Positions 24,647 through 34,740 of a stretch of DNA of 43,694 nucleotides are shown here, piece by piece. A program made the position numbers and the translations under genes. The DNA comes from Flavobacteriales bacterium. Its GTDB lineage: Bacteria; Bacteroidota; Bacteroidia; Flavobacteriales_F; PHOS-HE28. The notes under the pieces are model-generated. The model was not told where the DNA came from, did not search any database, and saw nothing but the letters and a program-made list of their open reading frames with translations. The stretch covers positions 1-43,694 of the forward strand of contig JADKJM010000017.1 in NCBI GenBank assembly GCA_016721005.1, in the 5' to 3' direction. Within the stretch, counting starts at the first letter, position 1; every line of letters starts with the position of its first letter.

Positions 24647-25986
24647 GTGGCCCGGTGGAATCGCCAGAAGGTGAAGATGCCCTTCATCATGAGGCCGAGG
24701 TTCTCGCGCATGCGTGGCACGAAAAGATCGATCACGAAGATGTGCATCGTGAAGGAGATCATGGTCGCGATGATCGCTCCTTTGGAGGCATAGAGCGGGA
24801 TCATCAGCCAGTTCACGGCGATGTTCGTGGTCGCCCCGACCACTGCGGTGAGCAGCGAGTACTTGAACAGGCTTTCATTCACGATGAAACTGCCCTTTCC
24901 CATACCCATGTTGGTGAAGAACAACCGGATGGAGAACAGGGCGAGCAGGAATCCCGCCGGCCGGAACTCCTCGCCGAAGAAGAAGGTGATCAAGGGCTCC
25001 GCAATGAGGTAAAGCGGGATCCCCATGGCGAGGAAGGTCAGGAACATGAGTCTGTATTGGTTCAGCAGGCGATCCTTGTACAACGCCTGGCTCCTCTCCC
25101 TGGCCTTGGTGATCGCGGGTGCGAGGGACTTCACGAGGATCACCGTCGGGAAACTCAACGCCTCGATCATCCGCAAGGCCACGGAATACTGGCCCACTTC
25201 CGCGAAGGCCGCATCCTCACCCTTGCTTTGGGTGAGGATGTCCTTGATCATCACTTGGTCGATCCGCGCCTGGATGTACAACGCCATGCCGTAGATGAGC
25301 ATCGGCCATGATTCGCGGAGCAGGTACCGCACCATCGGTCCGGTGCTGCGCCATTCCCGCCAATTGCCTCCTGCCCGTGCGAACACGATCAGGTAAGCGG
25401 CGGCCAACACCGTGTTCTCGATCACATACACCCACGCGAACCAGATCAGCGCCCCTTGCGGCGTGAGGTAACCGAAATGCATGGCACCCACCAAGGCGAA
25501 CTTGGCCGATGAGCTCGCCACTGCCTGCACGATCTGTGCAATGGCGGACCTACGCGCTTTCATCTCCGCCATGAACCAGTGATCGATCACGGTGAAGGGC
25601 CGGAGCAGTTCCGCACTGGAGATCACCACGATCAGCGCCACCGTAAGGCCGTCCATGTCCTTGAGGATGGCTCCGAGCGTGGCGCAGATCACCATCAGGA
25701 TCGCCCCGAACAGCTTGATCATCGCGCCGGTGCCGAGCAACTCATTGCGCTTCTCGGGGTGCTTCACCAGGTCCCGCACCAGGATGTCATCGATGCCCGC
25801 CGATCCCAAGGCGAAGAAGAGCCCTACGAAACCCGTGGCGTAGTTCAGGTGCCCGAAAATGGTGTCGCCCAGGTAGCGGGCCACGTAGATGCCCGTGACC
25901 AGCACCACGCCCAAGCGCAACACGCGCTCCACGAAAAGCCACGAAAGACCTGTGATGATGTTGCGTGAACCTTCCGAACGGATCAT
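24643..25986 (-). CDS. Oligosaccharide flippase (Wzx-like, MOP superfamily)
   Basis: A 447-residue inner-membrane protein with about 12-14 hydrophobic segments. The N-terminus reads NIITGLSWLFVERVLRLGVV then VARYLGDTIFGHLNYATGFV, the standard Wzx/RfbX pattern. Further on are GSAGIDDILVRDLVKHPEKR, MLIYGMALYIQARIDQVMIK and a basic C-terminus. It moves lipid-linked repeat units across the inner membrane. It starts 15 nt after the kinase gene and its stop overlaps the next start by ATGA. The frame is intact. Confidence 0.9.
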   Translation of the reverse strand: MIRSEGSRNIITGLSWLFVERVLRLGVVLVTGIYVARYLGDTIFGHLNYATGFVGLFFALGSAGIDDILVRDLVKHPEKRNELLGTGAMIKLFGAILMVICATLGAILKDMDGLTVALIVVISSAELLRPFTVIDHWFMAEMKARRSAIAQIVQAVASSSAKFALVGAMHFGYLTPQGALIWFAWVYVIENTVLAAAYLIVFARAGGNWREWRSTGPMVRYLLRESWPMLIYGMALYIQARIDQVMIKDILTQSKGEDAAFAEVGQYSVALRMIEALSFPTVILVKSLAPAITKARERSQALYKDRLLNQYRLMFLTFLAMGIPLYLIAEPLITFFFGEEFRPAGFLLALFSIRLFFTNMGMGKGSFIVNESLFKYSLLTAVVGATTNIAVNWLMIPLYASKGAIIATMISFTMHIFVIDLFVPRMRENLGLMMKGIFTFWRFHRAT

Positions 25987-26001
25987 GCGCGGGTCACCGA
26001 C

Positions 26002-28332
26002 CTACTTGGTGTAATAGCCGTAGCCCTGTGCGCGCTCGGCCTTCACATCATTGAGCAGGAGGTCCACGCGACCCACCTTGCCGTTGGCCACCATCTCGTT
26101 GATCTGCCGCAAGGCCCGGCGCGGGGTGTGTCGCTCACGGACCACGTACAGGCTCAGATCCAGATGGCCAAGCAACACGACGAATTCGCTCACCAATCCG
26201 ATCGGCGAGGCATCCACGATGATGTGATCATAGCGCTCGCGCACGGTCGCGAACAATTCGGCCATCCGGGGATCCTCGGCCAACTCCGAAGGGTTCGGCG
26301 GGATCGGTCCTGCGCCGATCACATCCAGGCCGGCGATGTCCGACTTCTGGATGATGGACCCCAGGTCGGTCTCCCCGATCAGGAACGTGCTGAGGCCCGG
26401 CCCATCGTTCAGGTCCATCGTCTTCTGCACGTTCGGTCGACGCATGTCCGCATCGATCAATAGAACGCGTTTCCCGGACAATGCCATCACACTGGCCAGG
26501 TTCACCGCGCAGAAGGTCTTGCCCTCCCCGCTGCTGGAGGAGGTGAAGCCCAGCACTTGGCGCGGCACATTCGCATTGAGGTATTGCAGGTTGATCCGCA
26601 CCGTCCGGAACGCTTCGGCGAGCATGCTCTTCGGCTCGTCCGGCAGCACACGCTTGCGTTTGCTGGAGGGGATCAACCCAAGAACAGGTAAGCTGCTCAC
26701 GCGCTTCAATTCCTCCAGGTCGGCAATGCTGTCGTTGAAGAAATCACGAACAAGGATGATCAGCACGGGGATCAGGAGGCCGATGAACAACGCGCCACCC
26801 AGCACCAACTTCTTCTGCGGGCCCACTGATCCACCACCGACCACATTCGCTTCATCGATGATCACCTTGTCCACTTCATCCGATGCGATGGCGATGCCCG
26901 CCTCCGCACGCTTCTCCATGAGGTAGTTGTACAGTGTTTCACTCAGCTTGAACTTGCGCTCCTTGATCCCCAACTGCTTGCTGTCCTCCGGCATACGACC
27001 CAACGAATAATTGATTCGGCCCAAGCGACCGCTCAGGTCCGTGAGGGTGATGTCCGCTTCGGTGAGGATGTTCTGGGCCGTCTGTTCCAGCGTGCTCAGC
27101 AAGTTGCGGCGACGACGCTCCATGGCCACTGCGGTAGGATTGCTCTTGCCACCGCTCTGCAGCCGGAGCGCACTCAGGTCCGCGGAGAGCCGTGTAATAT
27201 CCAGGATCAAGTTGTTGAGCACAGGGTCCTCGAAGCCGGACGGTGGAGGGAAGTTGCAATCGTCCGATGACCGGAGCTTGTCCACCACCCCGGAGCAATA
27301 GCTCCGCTTCCGACGAACGATGGAGATCTGGTCCTCCAGGCGGCTCCGTTCCTGGAACAGCGCGTCCGAAACATTGCCCACCGAGCCCGGCATTCCGGAG
27401 GTCAGCCGCTGTTGCGCGATCTCGTTCTCGGCCTCCTTCAACGTACCCGCCACCGTGTCGATCTGGGTATCGATGAAGTCGATGGTCTTGATCCCCTTCT
27501 GCTGCTGCTTGTAGAGCTCCCCTTCAATGAAGGTCTCCATCAGTTTGTTGATGAAGACCGACTCCTTGTTCGTTGAGGTCCCGGTCAAGCTCAACGCCAC
27601 CATGTGTCCATCGTTCTCCGGTTCCTCCACGTTCAGCCGCGAGATGTAGTTCATGAACTGCTGGTCCAGGCTCACGATCTTGAAGTAGTAGTCCGACCCC
27701 GTCTCGTACACGCGATCCTCGGGGAATTCGATGCGGAAGCTGAGGTTCTGCGCGGAGAACGGCTGGCCGATCGCGATGGTCTCCTCCACCTTGTATTCCG
27801 GCAGGAAATCCCCCATCAACTCCTGCTTCTGGACATTGAAGAGTTGCACGTTCTGCCCTTCGGCGGACACCGAATATGTTTTCGCCGCACGATCCACCTT
27901 CACATGGATCTTCACGCCCGCCACCTGCACGGCCACGGAATCCAATCGCACGCGGAAGGGCGGATAGTCGTACCGTTCCTCGGTCATGAAATCGTGGGTC
28001 TCGTAATACGCCACACCGAAGTCCAGGCGTCGGAGCGTTTTCATGATGTTCGAGCGCGAGGTCATGATCGCGATGTCATCCTCCAGTTGGGAACTGCCCC
28101 GCACCAAGGACATCCCCTTGAGGAAATCCTCTTTCTGTCCGAAGCCGGGCTTGCCACCTTCACCCATGAGAATGGTGGCCTGCACCATGTAGCTCTTCGG
28201 GGTTACCTTCAGGTAGGCCACGCCCACTGCACCGGCAATGGTGCAAGTGATGAGGAACCACCACCACTTCGAGAACAGTTTCCGGATGATGACCCGCAGG
28301 TCAATGATGTCGTTGGCCGGGTTGGTCGGCAT
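26002..28332 (-). CDS. Polysaccharide co-polymerase / tyrosine autokinase (Wzc-like)
   Basis: A 776-residue BY-kinase fused to a Wzz domain. An N-terminal membrane segment (WWWFLITCTIAGAVGVAYLK) is followed by a periplasmic domain with coiled-coil stretches, and a second membrane segment at about 515 (LVLGGALFIGLLIPVLIILV). The cytosolic kinase then shows Walker A TSSSSGEGKTFCAVN, Walker A' VLLIDADMRRPN and Walker B DHIIVDASPIG. The C-terminal tyrosine cluster is short, GYGYYTK. It controls chain length and export with the Wza-like protein, cycling through Tyr phosphorylation. It lies 3 nt from the wza-like gene. The frame is intact. Confidence 0.93.
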   Translation of the reverse strand: MPTNPANDIIDLRVIIRKLFSKWWWFLITCTIAGAVGVAYLKVTPKSYMVQATILMGEGGKPGFGQKEDFLKGMSLVRGSSQLEDDIAIMTSRSNIMKTLRRLDFGVAYYETHDFMTEERYDYPPFRVRLDSVAVQVAGVKIHVKVDRAAKTYSVSAEGQNVQLFNVQKQELMGDFLPEYKVEETIAIGQPFSAQNLSFRIEFPEDRVYETGSDYYFKIVSLDQQFMNYISRLNVEEPENDGHMVALSLTGTSTNKESVFINKLMETFIEGELYKQQQKGIKTIDFIDTQIDTVAGTLKEAENEIAQQRLTSGMPGSVGNVSDALFQERSRLEDQISIVRRKRSYCSGVVDKLRSSDDCNFPPPSGFEDPVLNNLILDITRLSADLSALRLQSGGKSNPTAVAMERRRRNLLSTLEQTAQNILTEADITLTDLSGRLGRINYSLGRMPEDSKQLGIKERKFKLSETLYNYLMEKRAEAGIAIASDEVDKVIIDEANVVGGGSVGPQKKLVLGGALFIGLLIPVLIILVRDFFNDSIADLEELKRVSSLPVLGLIPSSKRKRVLPDEPKSMLAEAFRTVRINLQYLNANVPRQVLGFTSSSSGEGKTFCAVNLASVMALSGKRVLLIDADMRRPNVQKTMDLNDGPGLSTFLIGETDLGSIIQKSDIAGLDVIGAGPIPPNPSELAEDPRMAELFATVRERYDHIIVDASPIGLVSEFVVLLGHLDLSLYVVRERHTPRRALRQINEMVANGKVGRVDLLLNDVKAERAQGYGYYTK

Positions 28333-28335
28333 GGA

Positions 28336-29115
28336 TCACTTGGTATTGTTCTGGATCACCGTAAAGACCACTGCCGCAGTGCTCAACGTACTGAGGATGA
28401 TGGCAAGCACCTCCAGGTTGAGGCGGCTGCTTCGCGCACGCATGGCGGGTACGTACACCACATCATTCGGTAGCAGGTAGTAGTACTCGCTCCGCAGCAC
28501 CTCGGTGGTGGATAGATCGACGTAGAGCGATTGCACGCCGCGGTCGCTTTGCCGCATGAGGGTGACGTGGCTCTTATCCGCGAATTCATTCGGCCCACCG
28601 GCCATGGCCAAGGCGTCGAGGATGGTGATCTGGTTGTTGTACACCATATAGGTGCCGGGCCGCGACACGTTTCCCAAGAGGCTTATCCGCCAGTTGATCA
28701 TCTTCAGGATGACGGTGGCATTGGTGAAGTACTCATTGATCTTGCGCTGCACCAATTCCTGTGCTTCGCCGATGGTAAGGCCCTGGAGCTTCACCTTGCC
28801 CACCTGCGGCAATTGCACCATGCCGGTACGATCCACGGAGAAGCCGTTCACGTAAAGGGATGCATCACTCAGGCCAGCCGTACCGTTCTGGCTCTCCACG
28901 TTGAAGTAGCGGTGCGTTTGTTCATCCAAGCCCAGTACCCTTATGGACATCACATCGTTCACTTGGATGCGGTACTCGAAGCGCTGGTTCTCGAACAACT
29001 TGCTCGCACCGGGTGTGAGCGACGGGTCGTTGAGGTAGTTGAGGGACTTGGTGCCCACGCAGCCACCAAGGGTGAGTACAAGGCCACCCAGAACAAAGAG
29101 ATCGCGTACGCGCAT
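28336..29115 (-). CDS. Polysaccharide export lipoprotein (Wza-like)
   Basis: Outer-membrane export channel subunit. From ATG 29115 the product starts MRVRDLFVLGGLVLTLGGC, a good lipoprotein signal with lipobox LGGC. The polysaccharide-export domain follows (YRIQVNDVMSIRVLGLDEQT, DRTGMVQLPQVGKVKLQGLT), then an SLBB domain (ISLLGNVSRPGTYMVYNNQI, LDALAMAGGPNEFADKSHVT). A C-terminal membrane segment (VLAIILSTLSTAAVVFTVIQ) is consistent with the amphipathic or transmembrane end of Wza. In-frame starts at 29166 and 29181 exist, but the latter overlaps the promoter-like element. It leads the operon wza-wzc-wzx-gt-gt-wzy. Confidence 0.88.
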   Translation of the reverse strand: MRVRDLFVLGGLVLTLGGCVGTKSLNYLNDPSLTPGASKLFENQRFEYRIQVNDVMSIRVLGLDEQTHRYFNVESQNGTAGLSDASLYVNGFSVDRTGMVQLPQVGKVKLQGLTIGEAQELVQRKINEYFTNATVILKMINWRISLLGNVSRPGTYMVYNNQITILDALAMAGGPNEFADKSHVTLMRQSDRGVQSLYVDLSTTEVLRSEYYYLLPNDVVYVPAMRARSSRLNLEVLAIILSTLSTAAVVFTVIQNNTK

Positions 29116-29178
29116 GCGGTAAGGCTTGGAATTGCCGTGAGGTGGTCTGTTGATCGGGTTCACCATGCGCGGCATCGC

Positions 29179-29186
29179 CAAAGATA
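29179..29186 (-). promoter_or_regulatory. Promoter -7 element of the polysaccharide operon
   Basis: The minus strand reads TATCTTTG, an exact match to TAnnTTTG, 64-71 nt upstream of the preferred wza start. No TTTG was found at the -33 distance. It is the only promoter-like signal between the acyl-CoA dehydrogenase and wza genes. Confidence 0.5.
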
Positions 29187-29264
29187 GAGGCCTGCATTCA
29201 GAGGGACCGGAGTCCCTGCCGATGCGCTTTCAACGATCGTCGTGTGATTAACCGGGCTGGTCGC

Positions 29265-30433
29265 TCAGCCTTTGAGCACTCCTCGACTGATCACGATCCG
29301 CTGCACCTCACTGGTGCCTTCGTAGATCTGCGTGATCTTGGCGTCGCGCATCAAGCGCTCCACGTGGTACTCCTTCACGTAGCCGTAGCCGCCGTGTACC
29401 TGCACCGCTTCCACGGTGGTGCGCATGGCCACCTCACTGGCAAAGACCTTCGCCATGGCACTGGCCTGGTCGTAGTTCAAGTTCTGGTCCTTCAGCCACG
29501 CCGCCTTCAAGCAAAGCAAACGAGCCGCTTCGATCTCCGTACCATGTCGGCCAGTTTGAAGGCGATCGCTTGGTGCTCACTGATGGCCTTGCCGAAGGCT
29601 TTGCGCTCCTTGCTGTAAGCCAGTGCGAGTTCATACGCACCGCTGGCGATGCCGAGCGCTTGTGATGCGATCCCGATACGGCCACCGCTCAGTGTCTTCA
29701 TCGCGAACGTGAATCCGAAGCCGTCTTCTCCGATACGATTCTCCTTCGGCACCTTCACATCCTGGAACATCAGCGTATGCGTGTCGCTTCCGCGGATGCC
29801 GAGCTTGTCCTCCTTCGCGCCCACCACGAAGCCGGGCATGCCCTTCTCCACGATCAGGCAGTTGATGCCCTTGTGCTTTTTCGCCGCATCGGTCTGCGCC
29901 ATCACCAGGTAGGTGCTTGCGGTGCCGCCGTTGGTGATCCAGTTCTTGGTGCCGTTCAACAGGTAGTGGTCGCCCATGTCGATGGCGGTGGTGCGCTGGC
30001 TGGTGGCATCGCTACCCGCCTCCGGTTCGCTCAAACAGAACGCACCGATCACTTCACCCTTCGCCAATGGGACGAGGTACTTCTGTTTCTGCTCCTCGTT
30101 CGCGAACTCCTCCAATCCCCAACACACGAGGCTGTTGTTCACGCTCATCACCACGCTCGCACTCGCATCGATCTTGCTGATCTCCTCCATGGCCAGCACG
30201 TAGCTGATGGTGTCCATGCCGCCGCCGCCGTATTCCGGACTCACCATCATGCCTAGGAAACCGAGCTCGCCCAATTGCTTGATCTCGTCCTTCGGGAAGC
30301 GTTGTTCGCGATCGCGGTCGATCACGCCGGGCTTCAACACGTTCTGGGCGAAATCACGGGCGGCATCGCGCACTGCGATCTGCTCTTCGCTGAGTTCGAA
30401 GTTCAATCCGGCTAGGGTGGTGGTCTCCATCAT
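29265..30433 (-). CDS. Acyl-CoA dehydrogenase, one frameshift
   Basis: FAD-dependent enzyme of fatty-acid or branched-chain acyl-CoA oxidation, passing electrons to ETF. The N-terminal domain has LNFELSEEQIAVRDAARDFA. The middle domain has GAFCLSEPEAGSDATSQRTT and LNGTKNWITNGGTASTYLVM, the FAD-binding signatures. The C-terminal domain has GRIGIASQALGIASGAYELA and, after a break near 29510, VQVHGGYGYVKEYHVERLMR and AKITQIYEGTSEVQRIVIS, with the catalytic Glu in YEGTSE. The frameshift falls between LADMV and CLKAAWLKDQ. Repaired length of about 389 is normal. It resembles short/branched-chain (butyryl-CoA type) enzymes. Confidence 0.9.
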
Positions 30434-30452
30434 GGCGTGGGTGTAGGGAGCG

Positions 30453-30473
30453 CAAAAGTAGCCGATACCTTCG
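30453..30473. promoter_or_regulatory. Divergent promoter pair for acyl-CoA dehydrogenase and anmK
   Basis: Minus strand: TACTTTTG at 30453-30460, an exact TAnnTTTG, 20 nt before the dehydrogenase ATG (30433). Plus strand: TACCTTCG at 30466-30473, one mismatch, 9 nt before the anmK ATG (30482). The two elements lie back to back within 21 bp, so polymerase binding for the two genes should compete. Confidence 0.5.
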
Positions 30474-30481
30474 CCCGTCGA

Positions 30482-31561
30482 ATGTCCAAGAGCATCAGGA
30501 AGAAAAGCAAATCCATCGGCACGTATCGTGTCGTAGGGGTCGCGAGCGGAAGCTCATTGGACGGACTCGATCTCGCGCTTTGTGAATTGAAGTATGCGCG
30601 GGGGAAGTGGATCTGGCGGATCGAAAAGGCGCGGACCATTCCTTACCCACCGCGCATACAAGAGGCCTTGGAGCATGTGATGACCGGTAACGCTTTTGCG
30701 TTGGCCGTGGTGGACACCGAGCTCGGCGAGTTCATCGGGGAGAAGTGCAAGCGGTTCGCCGGAGGAAAGGCCGATCTGATCAGCAGTCACGGACACACCA
30801 TTTTCCACATGCCACGCGGTGCGCTTACCAAGCAGGTCGGTTCCGGCGGGGCCATCGCGGCCATGAGCGGGATCACCACCGTGTGCGACTTCCGCAGCAC
30901 CGATATGGCGCTCGGCGGACAAGGTGCTCCCTTGGTGCCGATCGGGGAACAGCTGCTCTTTCCGAAGCACAGCGCCTTTCTGAACATCGGTGGCATTTGC
31001 AACATCAGCATTCACACCGAGAAGCGGATCATCGGGTACGATGTCTGCATCGGCAACCAAGCACTGAACTTCCTCGCAGGGCTCCGTCGGCAACCCTATG
31101 ATGCGGACGGAACCCTTGCACGCTCGGGGAGGATCGATGAAATGCTGCTGGATGATCTCAATGCCCTGCCCTTCCACCAAAAACGTCCGCCCCGATCACT
31201 CGGGCGTGAGTGGTTCATTGACGAAGTGCTGCCGCTCATCTCTGAAAAGAGCATCACCGTGAAAGATCGCTTGCGCACGGTGGTGGAGCACATCGCCATG
31301 CAGCTGGGGCAAGCATCGTGGAAAGTGGAAACACCGGTGCTGGTGACCGGCGGCGGCACGCACAATTCCTTTCTTCTTGAACGGATCCGCGCGCATACCC
31401 AAGCGGCCATCCACGTACCGGACAAGCTCACCGTGGACTACAAGGAAGCGCTGGTCTTCGCATTGCTCGGAGTGCTGCGCATGCGCGGCGAAGTGAATAC
31501 GCTGAAGAGCGTGACCGGCGCGAAGCGGGATAGCGTGGGCGGGGGGGTGTATCTGGCTTGA
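30482..31561 (+). CDS. anmK: Anhydro-N-acetylmuramic acid kinase
   Basis: Phosphorylates and opens 1,6-anhydro-MurNAc to MurNAc-6-phosphate in peptidoglycan recycling. The N-terminal ATPase motif reads GVASGSSLDGLDLALCEL, a variant of the usual MSGTSxDGxD. Other signatures are DLISSHGHTIFHMPRGA, CDFRSTDMALGGQGAPLVP, LNIGGICNISI and LVTGGGTHNSFLLERIR. The C-terminal YKEALVFALLGVLRMRGE is typical. The ATG at 30482 gives MSKSIRKKSKSIGTYRVVGV; the upstream GTG at 30437 overlaps the promoters and is unlikely. Length of about 359 residues is normal; the frame is intact. Confidence 0.92.
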   Translation: MSKSIRKKSKSIGTYRVVGVASGSSLDGLDLALCELKYARGKWIWRIEKARTIPYPPRIQEALEHVMTGNAFALAVVDTELGEFIGEKCKRFAGGKADLISSHGHTIFHMPRGALTKQVGSGGAIAAMSGITTVCDFRSTDMALGGQGAPLVPIGEQLLFPKHSAFLNIGGICNISIHTEKRIIGYDVCIGNQALNFLAGLRRQPYDADGTLARSGRIDEMLLDDLNALPFHQKRPPRSLGREWFIDEVLPLISEKSITVKDRLRTVVEHIAMQLGQASWKVETPVLVTGGGTHNSFLLERIRAHTQAAIHVPDKLTVDYKEALVFALLGVLRMRGEVNTLKSVTGAKRDSVGGGVYLA

Positions 31562-31891
31562 GTAGGAAGGCAATAAGGACGACCGATTCACCGTAACACT
31601 TTGCCCTTGGCGCGTCTCGTTTTCATCGGCCCGAGATCATGGGAAGGCTTACATCGACGGCCGGAACCCAAACCGGACCCAATTGCCCTTGCAAACAGAT
31701 CAACACGCCATCGAAATTGGCCGGCTTCATCGGACGATCCTGATGGTCGAAGAACCCGGCGGCAGGACACTTCTTGTTTTGCGTCAAAGAGATCGACCCA
31801 TAACCAGATTGTCGAAGATCCGACTACCACAGTATCCGTAGGTTCTTCGAACTACCAATATATTCGATGCATCTATAATAACACTCTTCAC
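31562..31891. other. Intergenic stretch, no gene recognised
   Basis: This 330-nt gap is lower in GC than its left flank. A minus-strand ORF (31830-31588) has no recognisable domain. Near the right end TATATTCG at 31859-31866 is a one-mismatch -7 element for the following surface-protein gene, about 26 nt before its ATG. No terminator is obvious after anmK. Confidence 0.4.
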
Positions 31892-34533
31892 ATGCGTACC
31901 CATTTTTTGGCTTCGTTGATCGGGCTGTGCTCATCTGTTTGCGGCGTTTGTCAACCAGCGGTAATCGCATGGCAGCAATGCCATGGCGGCTCATTGCAAG
32001 AGGAGCCATGGGGCTTCGAGCATACTGCCGACGGAGGCTATGTGATGGTCGGGCAAACGCAGTCGAATGATCTTGAGGTCAGCGGGAACCATGGTGGCTG
32101 GGATGTTTGGGTGGTCAAGTTCGATGCTGATCTTGGGTTGCAATGGCAACAGTGCTATGGTGGGTCGCTCCACGACCTTGAAGGTCTATTCAACAAACCA
32201 GCGATGGAGGATACATAGTGGCAGGTTTGACCTTCTCAAACGATGGGGACGTTTCGGGCAGCCATGGGCCAGGTGATTTTGGATCATCAAGTTGGACAAC
32301 TCCGGAACATTGGAATGGCAGCGGTGCTTGGGTGGAAGCGCTCTTGATGTAGGCGAGCAGGTCGAGCAAACGATCGATGGTGGATACATCGTTACCGGTC
32401 AAACAAGATCATTTGATGGCGATGTGGTTGGAATTCACTCAGCGCTTTCGGATGCTTGGGTTGTCAAGCTTGATGCGGATGGCAATTTGGAATGGAAAAG
32501 GTGCTTGGGGGGCACGGGTCAAGAACTGTTTGTCTCCATACATCAATTCGCCGATGGTACGTACGTGCTGACATCCGCGACCAGCTCCAATGATGGTGAT
32601 CTTTCCCCTGGCCCAGTGGGAGCTTTGGAAACGTGGTTCGTCAGGCTCGACCAGACAGGTGGTATTACTTGGCAAACCAGAATTGACGGACATGGTGGGC
32701 CGAGCGATCGCCCATCGATCAACGCAACGAGCGACGGCGGATATGTTCTTGTCGGCCAAACAAGCTGCTGTCTGCCGAACTATCACCCCGGCTCAGGAGG
32801 AACCACCCCGCCAGATTATTGGATCGCCAAGGTCGATCAGAACGGACAACTTCAATGGGAAAAGTGTTATGGAGGTACGGGCTCGGATCAAGCAAGGTCT
32901 GTGCAACAAACCAGCGATGGGGGTTACTTGGTTATCGGTCAGGCTGCGTCCACAGATGGTGATGTGGTGGGCAGCTTTGGCGTGGACCCAGTGACTGGTG
33001 GGCGATCAAGCTGGATGCGACCGGCGAACTGCAATGGCAGAAGTGCATGGGTGGCACAGCGTGGGACTTCGGTATCGGGCTGCTGTTGACAAGTGAAGGC
33101 GAGTATCTCTGTACAGGTTACACCTTCTCGACAGATGGAGACGTTGCTTGCAGTGCGGGAACGGGTGATTGTTGGATCGTGAAATTGACGGATAATTTCA
33201 ACGGCATCTACGGTAGGGTGTTCATAGACCTCAACAGCAATTCTATCCAAGACCTTGGGGAAATAGGGGTGCAGCACCTCACCGTACATGAAGCCAACAC
33301 GGGGCGCATCGGATTCTTGATCAATGGGCGATTATGACCTGCGTTCTCCAGTCAGGCTCCTTCTCGGTCTTACCAGCTGGTGTGCAGCATTTCAACTGGC
33401 CCCAAACTCCCAAGCAGTTGTGTTCACTGGTCTGCCTGAAAGCATGGAAAAATGTGGACTTTGCCTTCCAACCCTAACGGGTCCGTAACTGACCTATCCG
33501 TTGCGATCAGTCCCACTACACTCTTCAGGCCTGGCCAGATGGCGCACTATGTTCTAAGCTATGAGAACGCTGGCAACAATGTTCTAACGCCAACCCTTGT
33601 GTTTCGGCAAGGAACAGACTTGACCTACTGGTCGGCTTCCGTCGCCCCGACCACCATCACAACGGATTCTGTTACGTGGGCCCTTCCTTCTTTGGCACCG
33701 TTCGAGAACGGACGATCGATGTGCAGGTCTACGTGAGTACATCAGCGTTTTTAGGTGAACAGATCAGTTCTTCAGCCATGATCTTTCCTGTGCTGGGCGA
33801 TGTTGTACCGGATGATAACGCATCGACTTGGACCATCACGGTTGCAGCTTCCTTGGACCCGAATGTTGTTCTTGTGGATAAGGCTACGATCTCCAGTGAT
33901 GATGTTGTAGATGGAACGCCCTTGGACTACGTTATCCAGTTCCAGAACACGGGAACGGATACGGCCTTCACGGTATTGATCAAGAATCCGTTACCGCTTT
34001 ACGCATCCAGTTTCGTTGGAGTTTGTTACGGCTTCACACGCGGTGGAATTGAACTTTAACAACGACACTAGGAGATGCTATTCTTGTTCAACAACATCCT
34101 CCTACCGGATTCGAACACCAATGAAGCTGGCAGCCATGGCTTTGCACGATACCGTGTGAAGCCACTTACTTCTCTGACGTTGGGCGATTCCATTCTGAAC
34201 CATGCCTCCATCTACTTTGATTACAACGCGCCTGTTGTCACAAACACCGCTTATACAGTGGTGGAAGAGCCGTCAGGCTTACCTCGCGAGGTCAGTGAGC
34301 AGAAATTTCTAGTATACCCCAATCCCAGCGATGGGAAGTTGACAGCCAAATTTTCACGTGCAACTCAGAACGCTCAACTAACAGTTGCCGACCCTCTTGG
34401 TCACATACTCCTCTCTGAGCGGATAACAGGTCGTGAGTTCACCCTTGACCTAACGTCGGCGCCGAGAGGTGTCTACTTCGTTTCCTTAAGGGATGTCACC
34501 GGCGTTGCTATAGAGCGGTTCATATTGCAATAG
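31892..34533 (+). CDS. Large T9SS surface protein with repeat propeller, SdrD_B-like and DUF11-like domains, frameshifted
   Basis: The repaired reading is about 880 residues. The signal peptide is MRTHFLASLIGLCSSVCGVC. Five or six repeats of about 60 residues follow, each of the pattern LQWQKCYGG...TSDGGYLVIGQ...DGDVVG...WVVKLD. Next is a Cna/SdrD_B-like piece (YGRVFIDLNSNSIQDLGEIG), then two DUF11-like beta domains (LFRPGQMAHYVLSYENAGNN and VDGTPLDYVIQFQNTGTDTA). A domain ending HASIYFDYNAPVVTNTAY follows. The end, FLVYPNPSDGKLTAKF to VYFVSLRDVTG, is a type A T9SS sorting domain. The frame breaks at about 32200, 32280, 33000, 33340, 33460, 33710 and 34030. GC is lower than in neighbours. Role: surface or secreted protein, ligand unknown. 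Confidence 0.75.
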
Positions 34534-34740
34534 GGCCGTTCCCTTTCTCCCTCCTATTTTGACCCGTGCAGGGTGTCCGAAGGTCGTCACCCTTGAAGGA
34601 AACCTCCGCAGTTGGTCTCGGTCCGTGCGCGGCTCTTGCGCGTGGGCAAGGCGCGGACCCTGCGGCGCGAAGAAGTGCTGTTCATGGTCATGCATCAGGT
34701 GTTGCGCCGAGCTTCGTCCGCTTCGCTCGGTACGCGAACA

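Noticed and set aside
23948..24793. Plus-strand ORF of 281 codons opposite the zinc-ribbon gene
   Set aside because: It spans two overlapping minus-strand genes and has no recognisable domain.
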